A stretch of 64,000 bases of DNA from Natronoarchaeum mannanilyticum (GTDB lineage: Archaea > Halobacteriota > Halobacteria > Halobacteriales > Natronoarchaeaceae), in the NCBI RefSeq assembly GCF_039522665.1, contig NZ_BAAADV010000003.1, positions 62,001-126,000 of the forward strand, read 5' to 3'. Shown one piece after another: positions 16,464-24,991 of this stretch. The notes beneath the pieces were generated by a model that saw only the letters and a list, made by a program, of their open reading frames with translations, was not told the DNA's origin and did not search any database. Within the stretch, counting starts at the first letter, position 1. Each line of letters begins with the position of its first letter. The position numbers and the translations under genes are program-made.

Positions 16464-17120
16464 CTATCCGCGCATCTGTACGAATCGGACGCCGCCGTGA
16501 TCCTCGACGTCGAATTCGCCGTCGGATCGCTTGCGGTACCGCTGTAGCGTCTGACTGCGAGCGCCGATCGGCGCCAGCGCGACGCCGCCGTCGCGCAGCT
16601 GCTCGCCGACGGCGTCGGGGAACTCCCGGGCCGCGCAGGTTAGATACGCCGCGTCGTAGGGGGCGTGCTCTGGCCAGCCTTCGCGCCCGTCGCCGACGCG
16701 GACGGAGACGTCTTCGTAGCCGAGCTCTGCGAGCGTTTCGCGGGCTCGCTCCGCGAGTTCGGCGCTGTACTCGACGCTGTAGACGTGCTCGGAGCCGACG
16801 ACCTCGGCGGTCACCGCGGCGTGATACCCGCAGCCGGTGCCGACTTCGAGCACGTCGTCACCCGGCGCGGCGTCGAGCAGCTCGACCATGATGCCGACCA
16901 TGTGTGGCGCGCTGATCGTCTGGTCGTCGCCGATCGGCAGCGGGCGGTCGGCGTAGGCGTTCCCGCGGCGCCCCTCGGGGACGAACTCGTGGCGCGGTAC
17001 CGCGCGGAGGGCATCGAGCGTCGCCGGATCGGTGACCCGCCCGCTTTCCGCGAGCCGATCGACCATCCGGTCGCGTCGGCGCTCGAACGATTCGTCGGGG
17101 TTGTCGTCGGAGCCGAACAT
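16464..17120 (-). CDS. pcm: Protein-L-isoaspartate O-methyltransferase
   Basis: Repairs damaged proteins by methylating L-isoaspartyl residues with SAM. 218 aa from MFGSDDNPDES at 17120; an in-frame ATG at 17156 would add 12 basic residues. Family motifs are intact: ALRAVPRHEFVPEG, PLPIGDDQTISAPHMV (substrate signature), VLEVGTGCGYHAAVTAE (motif I) and RVGDGREGWPEHAPYDAAYLT. It is next to the divergent paralogue downstream, and the HVO_0476-type gene lies upstream in the same direction. Function is well supported. Confidence 0.9.
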   Translation of the reverse strand: MFGSDDNPDESFERRRDRMVDRLAESGRVTDPATLDALRAVPRHEFVPEGRRGNAYADRPLPIGDDQTISAPHMVGIMVELLDAAPGDDVLEVGTGCGYHAAVTAEVVGSEHVYSVEYSAELAERARETLAELGYEDVSVRVGDGREGWPEHAPYDAAYLTCAAREFPDAVGEQLRDGGVALAPIGARSQTLQRYRKRSDGEFDVEDHGGVRFVQMRG

Positions 17121-17189
17121 GGGAAGCAGGCGTCGGATTGAGCGGGGAAGTCGCACGATTCGAGCGAGTTCCCTGGATCGCGGACCGCC

Positions 17190-17840
17190 TTACCAGGCCG
17201 ACCAGGCGGTCGTCGACTCGTCGCGGACGTACAGCCGCTTGACGTCCTTCGCGGGGGCCGAGTCGCCCGGGTGATCGAGCTTGTCGTGGTTGTAACCGGC
17301 GGCGTCGTCGCGGACGTAGATCCCCTCGACGGTGAACTCCTCCTCGCCGAGTTCGTCGGTCGCGTCGACCGTGAACTCGTAGTCGCCGGGGACCTGCAGT
17401 GTGACGCTCCGGGTGTCGTCTCGCTTCCCGTCTTTCGGGTGGATCGTCGCGTTGACGCCGACGTTGCCCACCGCGCGCGTCCAGATCGTGTCGACGTCCT
17501 CGGCGGTCGCCTCCTCGACGCGCCCGCCGGTGTCGAGTTCGAGGCTGGTGATCCGGACGGTCATGATCGCCTCGTCGGTGTCGAGGACGAACTCCTCGCC
17601 GACCGCCAGGGTCTCGTCGGCGGGCGGCTCGGCGGTCGCGGTGAACGACTCGCCCTCCTGGGAGACGACGACGTTCCGCTGAACCGTGGTGTCGCGCTCG
17701 ATTTTCGTCTTGTGGACGTGGTCGCACTCAGTGCATCGCACCGTCGCCTGGCCGCCGTCCTTGAGCAACTCGTGGACCGTCTCGACGTCGGGCGAACACG
17801 AGGGGCACGCGGCGGCCACGCGCTCCGCAGTCTCTGTCAT
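17190..17840 (-). CDS. HVO_0476-type zinc-ribbon protein
   Basis: 216 aa. The N-terminus has a zinc ribbon, CPSC at residues 10-13 and CTEC near 35-38, followed by beta-rich sequence (TVQRNVVVSQEGESFTAT) and a C-terminal segment with VKRLYVRDESTTAWSAW. This layout matches a conserved haloarchaeal family known from Haloferax as HVO_0476. Function unknown; a nucleic-acid or protein-binding role is possible. The ATG at 17840 leaves 121 bases to the divergent glycosyltransferase gene that opens the glycan locus. Confidence 0.75.
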   Translation of the reverse strand: MTETAERVAAACPSCSPDVETVHELLKDGGQATVRCTECDHVHKTKIERDTTVQRNVVVSQEGESFTATAEPPADETLAVGEEFVLDTDEAIMTVRITSLELDTGGRVEEATAEDVDTIWTRAVGNVGVNATIHPKDGKRDDTRSVTLQVPGDYEFTVDATDELGEEEFTVEGIYVRDDAAGYNHDKLDHPGDSAPAKDVKRLYVRDESTTAWSAW

Positions 17841-17961
17841 ATCAACGTGGTAGCGTCCGAGAAGGTATAAGCAGTGGGAGTGCGGGATGTCGGTCGCGGA
17901 AGGGAGGTAGACCAAGGGGCTAACCGATGGAGTTTTTGGGTCGGTCTCGAAAGACGGGCCT

Positions 17962-19122
17962 ATGAATTTGCGCGGAGGTGTCACACGCCTACTGGCGATC
18001 GTCGGCGGGCTGGTGGCCCTGACGGGGTTACCGTATGCGATTTACATTATTCTCTACGAACTCCGAAAGCCGGAGGGGTCGCCCGCAAAGAAGGAGCCGG
18101 TCGAACCGGCGGTCAGCGTCGTGCTGCCGACGTACAACGAGGCCGACATCGTCGAGACGAAACTCGAAGATCTGCTGGAACTGGACTATCCGATGGAGAA
18201 AGTCGAGCTGGTCGTGGTCGACTCCAGCGACGACGAGACGCCGGAACTGATCGAGGCGTTCTTCGAGGACCGGGACGCGCCGGAACTGACGCTACTGCGC
18301 GAAGACGAGCGTCGTGGCTTAGCGGTCGCGCTCAACGAGGCGTACGCCGCAGCCGACAACGAGGTCGTCGTCAAGACGGACTGCGACTCGAAAGTGGCGC
18401 CCGACGCAATTCGGGAAGCGGTAGCGAATCTCGCCGATCCGGACGTAGCGGCTGTGACAGGGCGAAACGCCGAAGTGCTGGGCGGCAGCAAGGTCGAGCG
18501 GGGGTACCGCGACGTGCAGTCGAAGATCCAGACGCTGGAGTCCCACCTCGACTCGACGTTCATCTTTCATGGACCATTCTCGGCGTTTGAGCGCGACGCG
18601 ATCCGACCGATCGATGAGGACTCGATCGCCGACGACACGGAGCTCGCGCTGAAGATTCGGAAAGAAGGTGGGCGCGTAGTGTTCGACCCCGCGATACGGT
18701 ACCGAGAGGCCGCCCATTCGTCGTTCGGGAAGCGTCGTCAGCAAAAAGATCGGCGGGCGATGGGCCTGTTACGGCTCCTGTGGCGACAACGGGGGATGGT
18801 GGGACGGTACGGGAAGTATGGACGCGTCGTGTTGCCGTTCAACTGGTGGTTCATGATAATTTCTCCGTGGCTCATTGCCGGAATGGTCGGTATCGCGACT
18901 CTTGGGGCTCTGACCGTCGGCGGCCCCGTTGGGCTGGTTGTTCCGTCGGCGCTAGCGGCGGTCGTCTTACTCGGTTCGCGCGACGCGCTGGGGCCGTTCC
19001 AGTTGCTGTACTCGCTGTTCGACACACAGGTGTCGCTGTTCCGGGCGAGTCTGAAACTGTTGGCCGGGAAGGGCGACGGGACGTGGGATGTCGACCAGGA
19101 GCTCCGTGAAGCATTCAACTGA
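17962..19122 (+). CDS. Membrane glycosyltransferase, family 2
   Basis: 386 aa. An N-terminal transmembrane helix (about 10-32) precedes a GT-A domain: SVVLPTYNEADIVETKLEDL, VVVDSSDDETPEL, and the metal-binding DCD in VVKTDCDSKV. An acidic ADDTELALKIRKEGGRV segment marks the acceptor side. Two or more C-terminal helices lie at about 298-345. It probably transfers a sugar from a nucleotide or lipid-linked donor to a growing glycan on the cytoplasmic face. First gene of a surface-glycan cluster; 54 bases separate it from the next glycosyltransferase. Confidence 0.85.
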   Translation: MNLRGGVTRLLAIVGGLVALTGLPYAIYIILYELRKPEGSPAKKEPVEPAVSVVLPTYNEADIVETKLEDLLELDYPMEKVELVVVDSSDDETPELIEAFFEDRDAPELTLLREDERRGLAVALNEAYAAADNEVVVKTDCDSKVAPDAIREAVANLADPDVAAVTGRNAEVLGGSKVERGYRDVQSKIQTLESHLDSTFIFHGPFSAFERDAIRPIDEDSIADDTELALKIRKEGGRVVFDPAIRYREAAHSSFGKRRQQKDRRAMGLLRLLWRQRGMVGRYGKYGRVVLPFNWWFMIISPWLIAGMVGIATLGALTVGGPVGLVVPSALAAVVLLGSRDALGPFQLLYSLFDTQVSLFRASLKLLAGKGDGTWDVDQELREAFN

Positions 19123-19176
19123 CGGCGAGAGGCATAATATCTAAGCGCGTACAGAGGTTCTTCACAGTATCAGCAG

Positions 19177-20268
19177 ATGAGCGACGTCACTATGGTCACG
19201 ACCCCCGACGACGGATCGTGCGGGATCGGCAATTACACAGGCGACCTCCTCCGCGCGATGCCGGAGGCGCTCGATGCGAACGAAGTCTACGTCGAACTCG
19301 GATCGCTCGACCCCTTCGAGTTCCTGAGAGCGGCATTCGAGGCGGGACTCTCGGACGCGCCGACCGTTCACGTCCAGCACGAGTATGGAATCTTCGGCCC
19401 GAAGAGCCTGATGAGTTGGTTGTTCTTTCCGATCTTGTTTGTTCTGGCGACGCTCCGAGACAAGCGAATCGTGGTGACGTTCCACAGCGCCTGGAACAGC
19501 GATACGGTCGGCGCACCGCTGCGACCGCTCAAGCGAGCGTATGTGGCGCTGAACAACCGGATGGTCGCCGCCATCGCGGACGAGGCCGTGTTTCTATCAG
19601 AAAACTGCAAAGAAAAGTTCCTCGAGAGCGCTCCGCTCGAGTCCGTCACCGTGCTGCCACATGGCGTGCCGACGGAGACGAAGCCGATGGACGAAGCGGA
19701 CGCCAAAGCCGAGTTCGGCTACGATCCCGACGAGACGGTGATTGTCGAACCGGGGTACGTCCGGCCGGAGAAAGGGTGCGATCTCTTCGTCGACCTCGCC
19801 CGGCGTCTCGAGGACTACTCGTTTCTCCTCGCCGGCGGGAGCCAGGGCGCCGATGAGTACTTCGAGGAGATACGACGCGAGATCCCGGAGAACGTCCAGA
19901 TGACGGGCGTGCTGTCCGACCGTCGCTTCCACGCGGCCTTTATTGCTGCGGACCTCGTGGTGCTTCCCTACCGCGAGGTCACGCAGAGCGGCATCTTCAA
20001 CTGGTGTGCGGCCTACGAGCGGCCAGTCGTCGGGAGCGATGAACCGTACTTCGAGCGATTGTCGGACAACTGGGACGCCGTAGAGGTTGTCGACTTCAAC
20101 GACATCGACCGAGCGGCCTCGATCGTGCGAACGATCGTCGAGAGCGACGAGCGGTCGAGAGAACTGAAAGAAAGAGTTGGTAAGTACAGGTCAGACAGGT
20201 CATTTGAAGGCGTAGTCGAAAAGCAACTCGACATATACCAGCGTGCTGATACGTCGTCGGGCGGATGA
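19177..20268 (+). CDS. Glycosyltransferase, GT4-like
   Basis: 363 aa, GT-B fold. The N-terminal half has a donor-loop-like DDGSCGIGNYTGDLLRAM and VHVQHEYGIFGP; the C-terminal half has EPGYVRPEKGCDLFVDLARR and LVVLPYREVTQSGIFNWCAAYERPVVGSDEP in place of the usual E-x7-E motif. There is one hydrophobic stretch near 90-105 (WLFFPILFVLATL), perhaps a membrane-association patch. A TATA-like AT-rich stretch (CATAATATC) occurs about 45 bases upstream. It probably adds a sugar to the same glycan as its neighbours. Confidence 0.8.
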   Translation: MSDVTMVTTPDDGSCGIGNYTGDLLRAMPEALDANEVYVELGSLDPFEFLRAAFEAGLSDAPTVHVQHEYGIFGPKSLMSWLFFPILFVLATLRDKRIVVTFHSAWNSDTVGAPLRPLKRAYVALNNRMVAAIADEAVFLSENCKEKFLESAPLESVTVLPHGVPTETKPMDEADAKAEFGYDPDETVIVEPGYVRPEKGCDLFVDLARRLEDYSFLLAGGSQGADEYFEEIRREIPENVQMTGVLSDRRFHAAFIAADLVVLPYREVTQSGIFNWCAAYERPVVGSDEPYFERLSDNWDAVEVVDFNDIDRAASIVRTIVESDERSRELKERVGKYRSDRSFEGVVEKQLDIYQRADTSSGG

Positions 20269-20371
20269 TCAGAGACAGGTATTTCTATTTCCCTTGGTTA
20301 AAGGAGGCAATCGATTCTGGTAAGTCAAAACGAGGTTACAATCCCCACTGCTTCGGAGAGATGCCGAAAGC

Positions 20372-21061
20372 ATGAATATACTTGAAGCAGTGGTGTGGGC
20401 CATGTTACGGTCCCTGCTCCGGTATCCATACAATAAACTCCTGCGAAGCCGTCTACCCCGTAAGATCGGTTCATTCAACGGTGTAGCCGTCAGGTGGCCC
20501 CGACTGTTAGATATGCGGGATACAAAACCGGAATGGAAAGATGGAACGATCAGTGCCGTCCGGAACACGGTTGAGCCGGGAGACTTAGTCGTTGAGATAG
20601 GAAGTGGGTTCGGCGTCGCCACAATCTGGGCAGCCCGCTGTGCAGGAAAGGAAGGGACGGTCACCACGTATGAAGCGAGCCGCTCTCGATATGATGTCAC
20701 GAAAGAAACGGTCATGTTGAACGGCATGCAGGAGCGCGTCGAAGTAGTTCACGCGCTCGTCGGCGAAAACGTGGATGTATTCGGCGAGCTTGAGGGAGCA
20801 CGGTTCGTGGACCCGGACGAGTTGCCCGAAGCAGACGTTTTGATTACAGACTGCGAGGGAGCAGAAACAAAAATTATCGAAAGTCTTGATACGATTGATC
20901 CGGAGCGCGCCATCATCGAAGCGCATGGATTCGCAGGCGCGCCGAGCAAGGAAATTAAAGATAAACTCGTGGAACACGGATATGAGATTACGGCCGTGTG
21001 CGACGCCTTACCGGGGGACACACCTGAAAAGGACCACAAGACAGTCGTTGCGGAACGATAA
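20372..21061 (+). CDS. FkbM-type SAM-dependent methyltransferase
   Basis: 229 aa. Motif I is VVEIGSGFGVATIWAARCAG; the FkbM-like post-motif is LITDCEGAETKIIESL, then IIEAHGFAG. FkbM enzymes methylate sugar or polyketide hydroxyls, which fits capping or decorating a glycan. Local G+C is visibly lower (about 55%) than in flanking genes, and codon choice is less GC-biased, suggesting acquisition from another source. ATG 20372 lies 103 bases after the preceding gene; 25 bases separate it from the next glycosyltransferase. Confidence 0.8.
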   Translation: MNILEAVVWAMLRSLLRYPYNKLLRSRLPRKIGSFNGVAVRWPRLLDMRDTKPEWKDGTISAVRNTVEPGDLVVEIGSGFGVATIWAARCAGKEGTVTTYEASRSRYDVTKETVMLNGMQERVEVVHALVGENVDVFGELEGARFVDPDELPEADVLITDCEGAETKIIESLDTIDPERAIIEAHGFAGAPSKEIKDKLVEHGYEITAVCDALPGDTPEKDHKTVVAER

Positions 21062-21086
21062 TTGACCCTCCGTTATAAAGAAACCA

Positions 21087-22220
21087 ATGAGATCACGCCA
21101 GGGACTTACTGATGATGACCAGGTCGCCGTCGTTCATGGTGTCGCATTAGAACACGGGGGAGGTATGCGTGTCGCGGAAGAAATCGCTCGAACCTTCGAC
21201 GCCCCGCTCTATATCGGGTTCTGCCGGTCGGGCGTAACTGAACACGTCAGCACCGACATAGAGTGTCATGTCATCCGTGATGACAAATCAATCACGGGCA
21301 AACTTGCAGGTGAATCCTCTCTCGTGAGGAACTTATATACTCTTTGGGAATTTCAGCACGTTCCCGAATTAACCGATTTCGACATCGTTATTCAGTCTGC
21401 TAGTAGTTTCGACTGGTATACGCCACCACCTGAACAGAATCTGATCCGATACGCGCACTCAGCGCCGGAACTCGCCTACCGGAGCTTCTCAGAGTTATCG
21501 AAATTTAGAACCAATAGGCTAATTGGATTGGTCAGTCGCGTACTGCGAACTCATACAATCCGGTACGCCGATGCGTATATCGCAAACTCCGAGATCACAG
21601 CTCAAGAGCTAAACCGTTACTTCGGGATTAAACCGGCTATCGCGTACCCGCCGATCGACGTATCAAAGTACAGCAAGCGTGATCAACAAGAGTACTACCT
21701 TACTGTTTCCAGACTAACTGGTGATAAAGGGGTCGAAGAGTTGGTCCAGATGTTTACAACAGAGCTGCCAAACCGAAAACTTAAGGTGGCGGGGACTGGC
21801 CCAATCGAGGATCGATTGCGAGGTATCGCGGGTGATAACGTAGAGATTCTGGGCTGGGTCAGCGAGGAAAGAAAGTACGACCTCCTCGGGTCGTGTCGTG
21901 GTTACATTCTGAACTCAGGAGTCGAACAATTCGGGATTTCGTCTGCGGAGGCGCTCGCCAGCGGTACGGCAGTTCTTGGTGTCGACGATGGGTACACATC
22001 CTACCAAATAATAAACGGGAAAAACGGGGTTCTCTACGAAAGAGGGGATCTTCCCGACGCCGTGCGAACGTTTGAGTCAGAAGGCGTTACGATGACTCGA
22101 AATGAGATTCAGCAGACGGCCGCGGACTACGACGTCGAAGAGTTTCGTCGGCGTATCGGAGCAGTCATTGAAGAGGTCGTTGAACAGTCCAGTCATACAT
22201 CAATATCCGAATATCTATAA
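21087..22220 (+). CDS. Glycosyltransferase family 4
   Basis: 377 aa, GT-B fold. VHGVALEHGGGMRVAEEIAR is the N-terminal donor loop; LTVSRLTGDKGVEELVQMF and the E-x7-E motif in GVEQFGISSAEALASG mark the catalytic C-terminal half. Composition is strikingly AT-rich for this genome: individual 60-base stretches at 21481 and 21661 are about 43% and 38% G+C. A TATA-like GTTATAAAG lies about 10-17 bases before ATG 21087. Likely a horizontally acquired sugar transferase for the surface glycan. Confidence 0.85.
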   Translation: MRSRQGLTDDDQVAVVHGVALEHGGGMRVAEEIARTFDAPLYIGFCRSGVTEHVSTDIECHVIRDDKSITGKLAGESSLVRNLYTLWEFQHVPELTDFDIVIQSASSFDWYTPPPEQNLIRYAHSAPELAYRSFSELSKFRTNRLIGLVSRVLRTHTIRYADAYIANSEITAQELNRYFGIKPAIAYPPIDVSKYSKRDQQEYYLTVSRLTGDKGVEELVQMFTTELPNRKLKVAGTGPIEDRLRGIAGDNVEILGWVSEERKYDLLGSCRGYILNSGVEQFGISSAEALASGTAVLGVDDGYTSYQIINGKNGVLYERGDLPDAVRTFESEGVTMTRNEIQQTAADYDVEEFRRRIGAVIEEVVEQSSHTSISEYL

Positions 22221-22317
22221 ATGAGGGTCTCGAAAACCGTCGCTGACCTTCGGAGAATGCAGAAGACAATTATAGCATCACCGTGTCACTCTTAGGCCAA
22301 GGAATACTGTGTTGAGA

Positions 22318-23280
22318 ATGTTCGGCAAAAACATCAAATACATAATAAGCGAGATACGCAATAACTACCACGACACGTACTGGTGGCGAATGCGGTTCCA
22401 AAACCGCATCGTTGGGCCGATTCAGGAGTCCTTGGAGGAGGACCCCGGAATCGACGTGATGGCCCGTGACTGGGACAATCTGCTGGTGCTGGACGCCTGC
22501 CGCTCGGATCTGTTCGAGGCGACAATCGATCTCGACAAGTTCGACGCGTACGAGGTCGTTAGGTCGCAAGCGTCGGCGACACCGGAGTGGATGGAGGAGA
22601 ATTTCGCCGGCGAGACGTTCGGCGATACCGTGTACGTCAGTGGGAATCCATGGGTGTCGAAAATCGCTCCCGACGCATTTCACGACATCGTGAACATCTG
22701 GCTAGAGGACTTCGACATTGAACAGGAGGAACTGGCCGAGGTTGAAGTGCTCAATGAGCTTGGGATGACATTTGGCGAGACGGTACCCGCCGAACGAGTC
22801 AACGAGGCGGCGCTGGAAGCAGCCGAGCAGTACCCCGACAAGCGACTGATCGTCCACTATTTCCAGCCCCACGCCCCGTTCGTCGGAAATCCGGACGGAA
22901 GTCGAAAGGACGCCGTTCCGGACATCCATCCCGGCCGCCCGCTAGCAGCGGGAGAAATCGAACGCGAGGAGGTGTGGTCGCTGTACCGCGAAAACCTCGA
23001 GTACGTGTGGCACCACGCCGAAACGCTCACCGAAGAACTGGGTGGAAAATCGGTCGTGACCAGCGACCACGGCGAGATGTTCGGCGAGCGACTCTCTCCC
23101 TTCCCGATCCGAGGGTACGCACATCCTATCGGACTCCGATCGCCCGAACTCGTCGACGTTCCGTGGGCGGAGATCCAGCACGGCGATCGTAGGTCGATCA
23201 CCAACGACGGCGTCCGGACCGTGGCCGTCGAAGAGGACGTCGTCGACGACCGACTCAGAGATCTCGGGTACAAGGTGTGA
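22318..23280 (+). CDS. Alkaline-phosphatase-superfamily protein, WWR-motif paralogue 1
   Basis: 320 aa from ATG 22318; GTG 22309 would add three residues. The N-terminus has YHDTYWWRMRF..RIVGP, shared with the gene at 26656. Superfamily features: Asp59 in LLVLDACRSD, Thr88 in SATPEW at the nucleophile position, HYFQPHAPFVG, TSDHGEMFGERL and GYAHP. No formylglycine motif (C/S-x-P-x-R) is present, so classic sulfatase activity is unlikely. It ends RLRDLGYKV, like sulfatases. A hydrolase or phospho-group transferase acting on the glycan is inferred from context. Confidence 0.7.
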   Translation: MFGKNIKYIISEIRNNYHDTYWWRMRFQNRIVGPIQESLEEDPGIDVMARDWDNLLVLDACRSDLFEATIDLDKFDAYEVVRSQASATPEWMEENFAGETFGDTVYVSGNPWVSKIAPDAFHDIVNIWLEDFDIEQEELAEVEVLNELGMTFGETVPAERVNEAALEAAEQYPDKRLIVHYFQPHAPFVGNPDGSRKDAVPDIHPGRPLAAGEIEREEVWSLYRENLEYVWHHAETLTEELGGKSVVTSDHGEMFGERLSPFPIRGYAHPIGLRSPELVDVPWAEIQHGDRRSITNDGVRTVAVEEDVVDDRLRDLGYKV

Positions 23281-23505
23281 CACGGAGCAGTCCGCGGGCC
23301 GAGAGACGGCTTCCGAGGCGCCGATACGCAGTGCCCGATCTGACCGGATACACCGGAGTCCCGCGGCCGACGTGATGCGCGAGTCGCACCCACAACGCAC
23401 CCGGCGGCGCACCTCGAAGGTGTCGACACAGACCGTGAGCATCGCCCGACACCGCCGGGTAGTAGAGCGTTTCAAGTACGTCTCTCGATTACGGGAGCAC
23501 GAGAG

Positions 23506-24942
23506 ATGAGTCAAGGTGGCGAGTTCGGGCTGGAAGTCTCGAAGGGGTTCGTCGCGAAGATCGTCTTGGCAGCCATCGGCTTCCTCGGCAGCATCGTCTT
23601 CGCGCGAGTGCTCGGCCCCGCCGGCTACGGCAGCTTTCACGTGATCCTCGCCGTATCGGCCGTCCTCGACAATCCGGTCAGCGGGTTCGGAAACGCATGT
23701 AAGAAGCGTATTTCCGAGTACGATCACGATCCCGGGGAAATTCTCACTGCGGGGTTCGCCGTCGCGCTGGTCGGCGCGGCCGTCGTGTTCGCGGGCGCAC
23801 TGGTTGCGGAGTCCTTCGTCGACTACTTTGACATGGAGAACGGCCCGCTGCTCGTCGCCGTCGTGTTCTCGGGCGTCGTCTTCTTCAAGATCGCCCAGCC
23901 GATGGTCGCTGGACTCGGAAAGTTCGGAACGGCGGTCACTCTCGACATGCTCCGGTCCCTGTTCACGATCCCGCTTCAGCTACTCCTCGTCGTCGTCTTC
24001 GGGCTGGGCGTCAGCGGGATGGTGTACGGACTCACGGTAGCGTCGCTGATGACGGTCCCCCTCACACTGTTCGTCCTCGGCGTTCGGCCGGCGATGCCGA
24101 GCAGATCGACCCTCGAGAGTCTCTGGGCATACGCCCGCTTTTCCGTGCCGAACAACTTCGTCGGAACGGCCTACAGCAAGCTCGACGTGCTCCTGTTGAG
24201 CGCGGTGCTCGGAACCGCCGCCGCAGGGCAGTACCAGATCGCTCTGCAGTTGATGTTGCCTGCGACGCTTCTCGCGTCGGTGATGGGATCCGGGCTGTTC
24301 GCGGAAGTCAGCGCGCAGGTGAGCCGCGACGAGGCGGTCGATGGACAAATTACGAACAACGTCGCGTTCGCATCCCTGTTCGCCGTCCCACTATTTTTCG
24401 GCGCCCTGGCGATGCCCGAAAGCATCGTGGTGACCGTGTTCGGCGGGCAGTATCGAGACGCCGCCGCGCTCCTGATCGGACTGGGCATCTACCAGATCTT
24501 TCGGACGCAGACGACCCAGGTTTCGTCGGTGCTCTCGGGGTACGATCGGCCCGATCTACTCCTCTGGATCAAGACCCTCACGGTGGTCACAAACGTCGCG
24601 CTCGGGGTCGTGCTCATCTACCAGATCGGTGCGCTCGGGGTCGTCGTGGCGACAGTCGTCGCAGAAGTGACGAGCTACGTCCTGTTAACGTACTACGCGC
24701 GTCGCCACGTACGCTACGCCATCTTCCCGGACCCGCTCCGATACCAGTTTCTCGCCGGTCTCGTGATGTTCGCCGTCGTCGAGTTGCTCCACCGGTGGAT
24801 CGGCGTCAGTTCGTGGTTCGAACTGCTCACGATCGTCAGCGTCGGGGCAGCCGTGTACGGGATCGCGCTGATCGCGCTCTCGGACGTATTTCTGTTCACC
24901 GCGAAGAGTATTCTCGACGACGCAATCGAGCGGTACGGCTGA
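23506..24942 (+). CDS. Polysaccharide flippase, PST/Wzx type
   Basis: 478 aa, 12-14 hydrophobic helices throughout. The N-terminus KGFVAKIVLAAIGFLGSIVFARVLGPAGYGSF carries the characteristic 'ARxLGPxGYG' signature of O-antigen/lipid-linked sugar flippases of the MOP superfamily. It probably moves the lipid-linked glycan across the membrane before transfer to surface protein; Haloferax AglR plays a related role. A 225-base GC-rich spacer precedes it, in which I see no gene. A convergent alkaline-phosphatase-type gene ends 49 bases downstream. Confidence 0.88.
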   Translation: MSQGGEFGLEVSKGFVAKIVLAAIGFLGSIVFARVLGPAGYGSFHVILAVSAVLDNPVSGFGNACKKRISEYDHDPGEILTAGFAVALVGAAVVFAGALVAESFVDYFDMENGPLLVAVVFSGVVFFKIAQPMVAGLGKFGTAVTLDMLRSLFTIPLQLLLVVVFGLGVSGMVYGLTVASLMTVPLTLFVLGVRPAMPSRSTLESLWAYARFSVPNNFVGTAYSKLDVLLLSAVLGTAAAGQYQIALQLMLPATLLASVMGSGLFAEVSAQVSRDEAVDGQITNNVAFASLFAVPLFFGALAMPESIVVTVFGGQYRDAAALLIGLGIYQIFRTQTTQVSSVLSGYDRPDLLLWIKTLTVVTNVALGVVLIYQIGALGVVVATVVAEVTSYVLLTYYARRHVRYAIFPDPLRYQFLAGLVMFAVVELLHRWIGVSSWFELLTIVSVGAAVYGIALIALSDVFLFTAKSILDDAIERYG

Positions 24943-24991
24943 CGGTGGCACCGCGGTCCAGGTTCGGCGTCGGCCGGTCTGTGGCATATCC

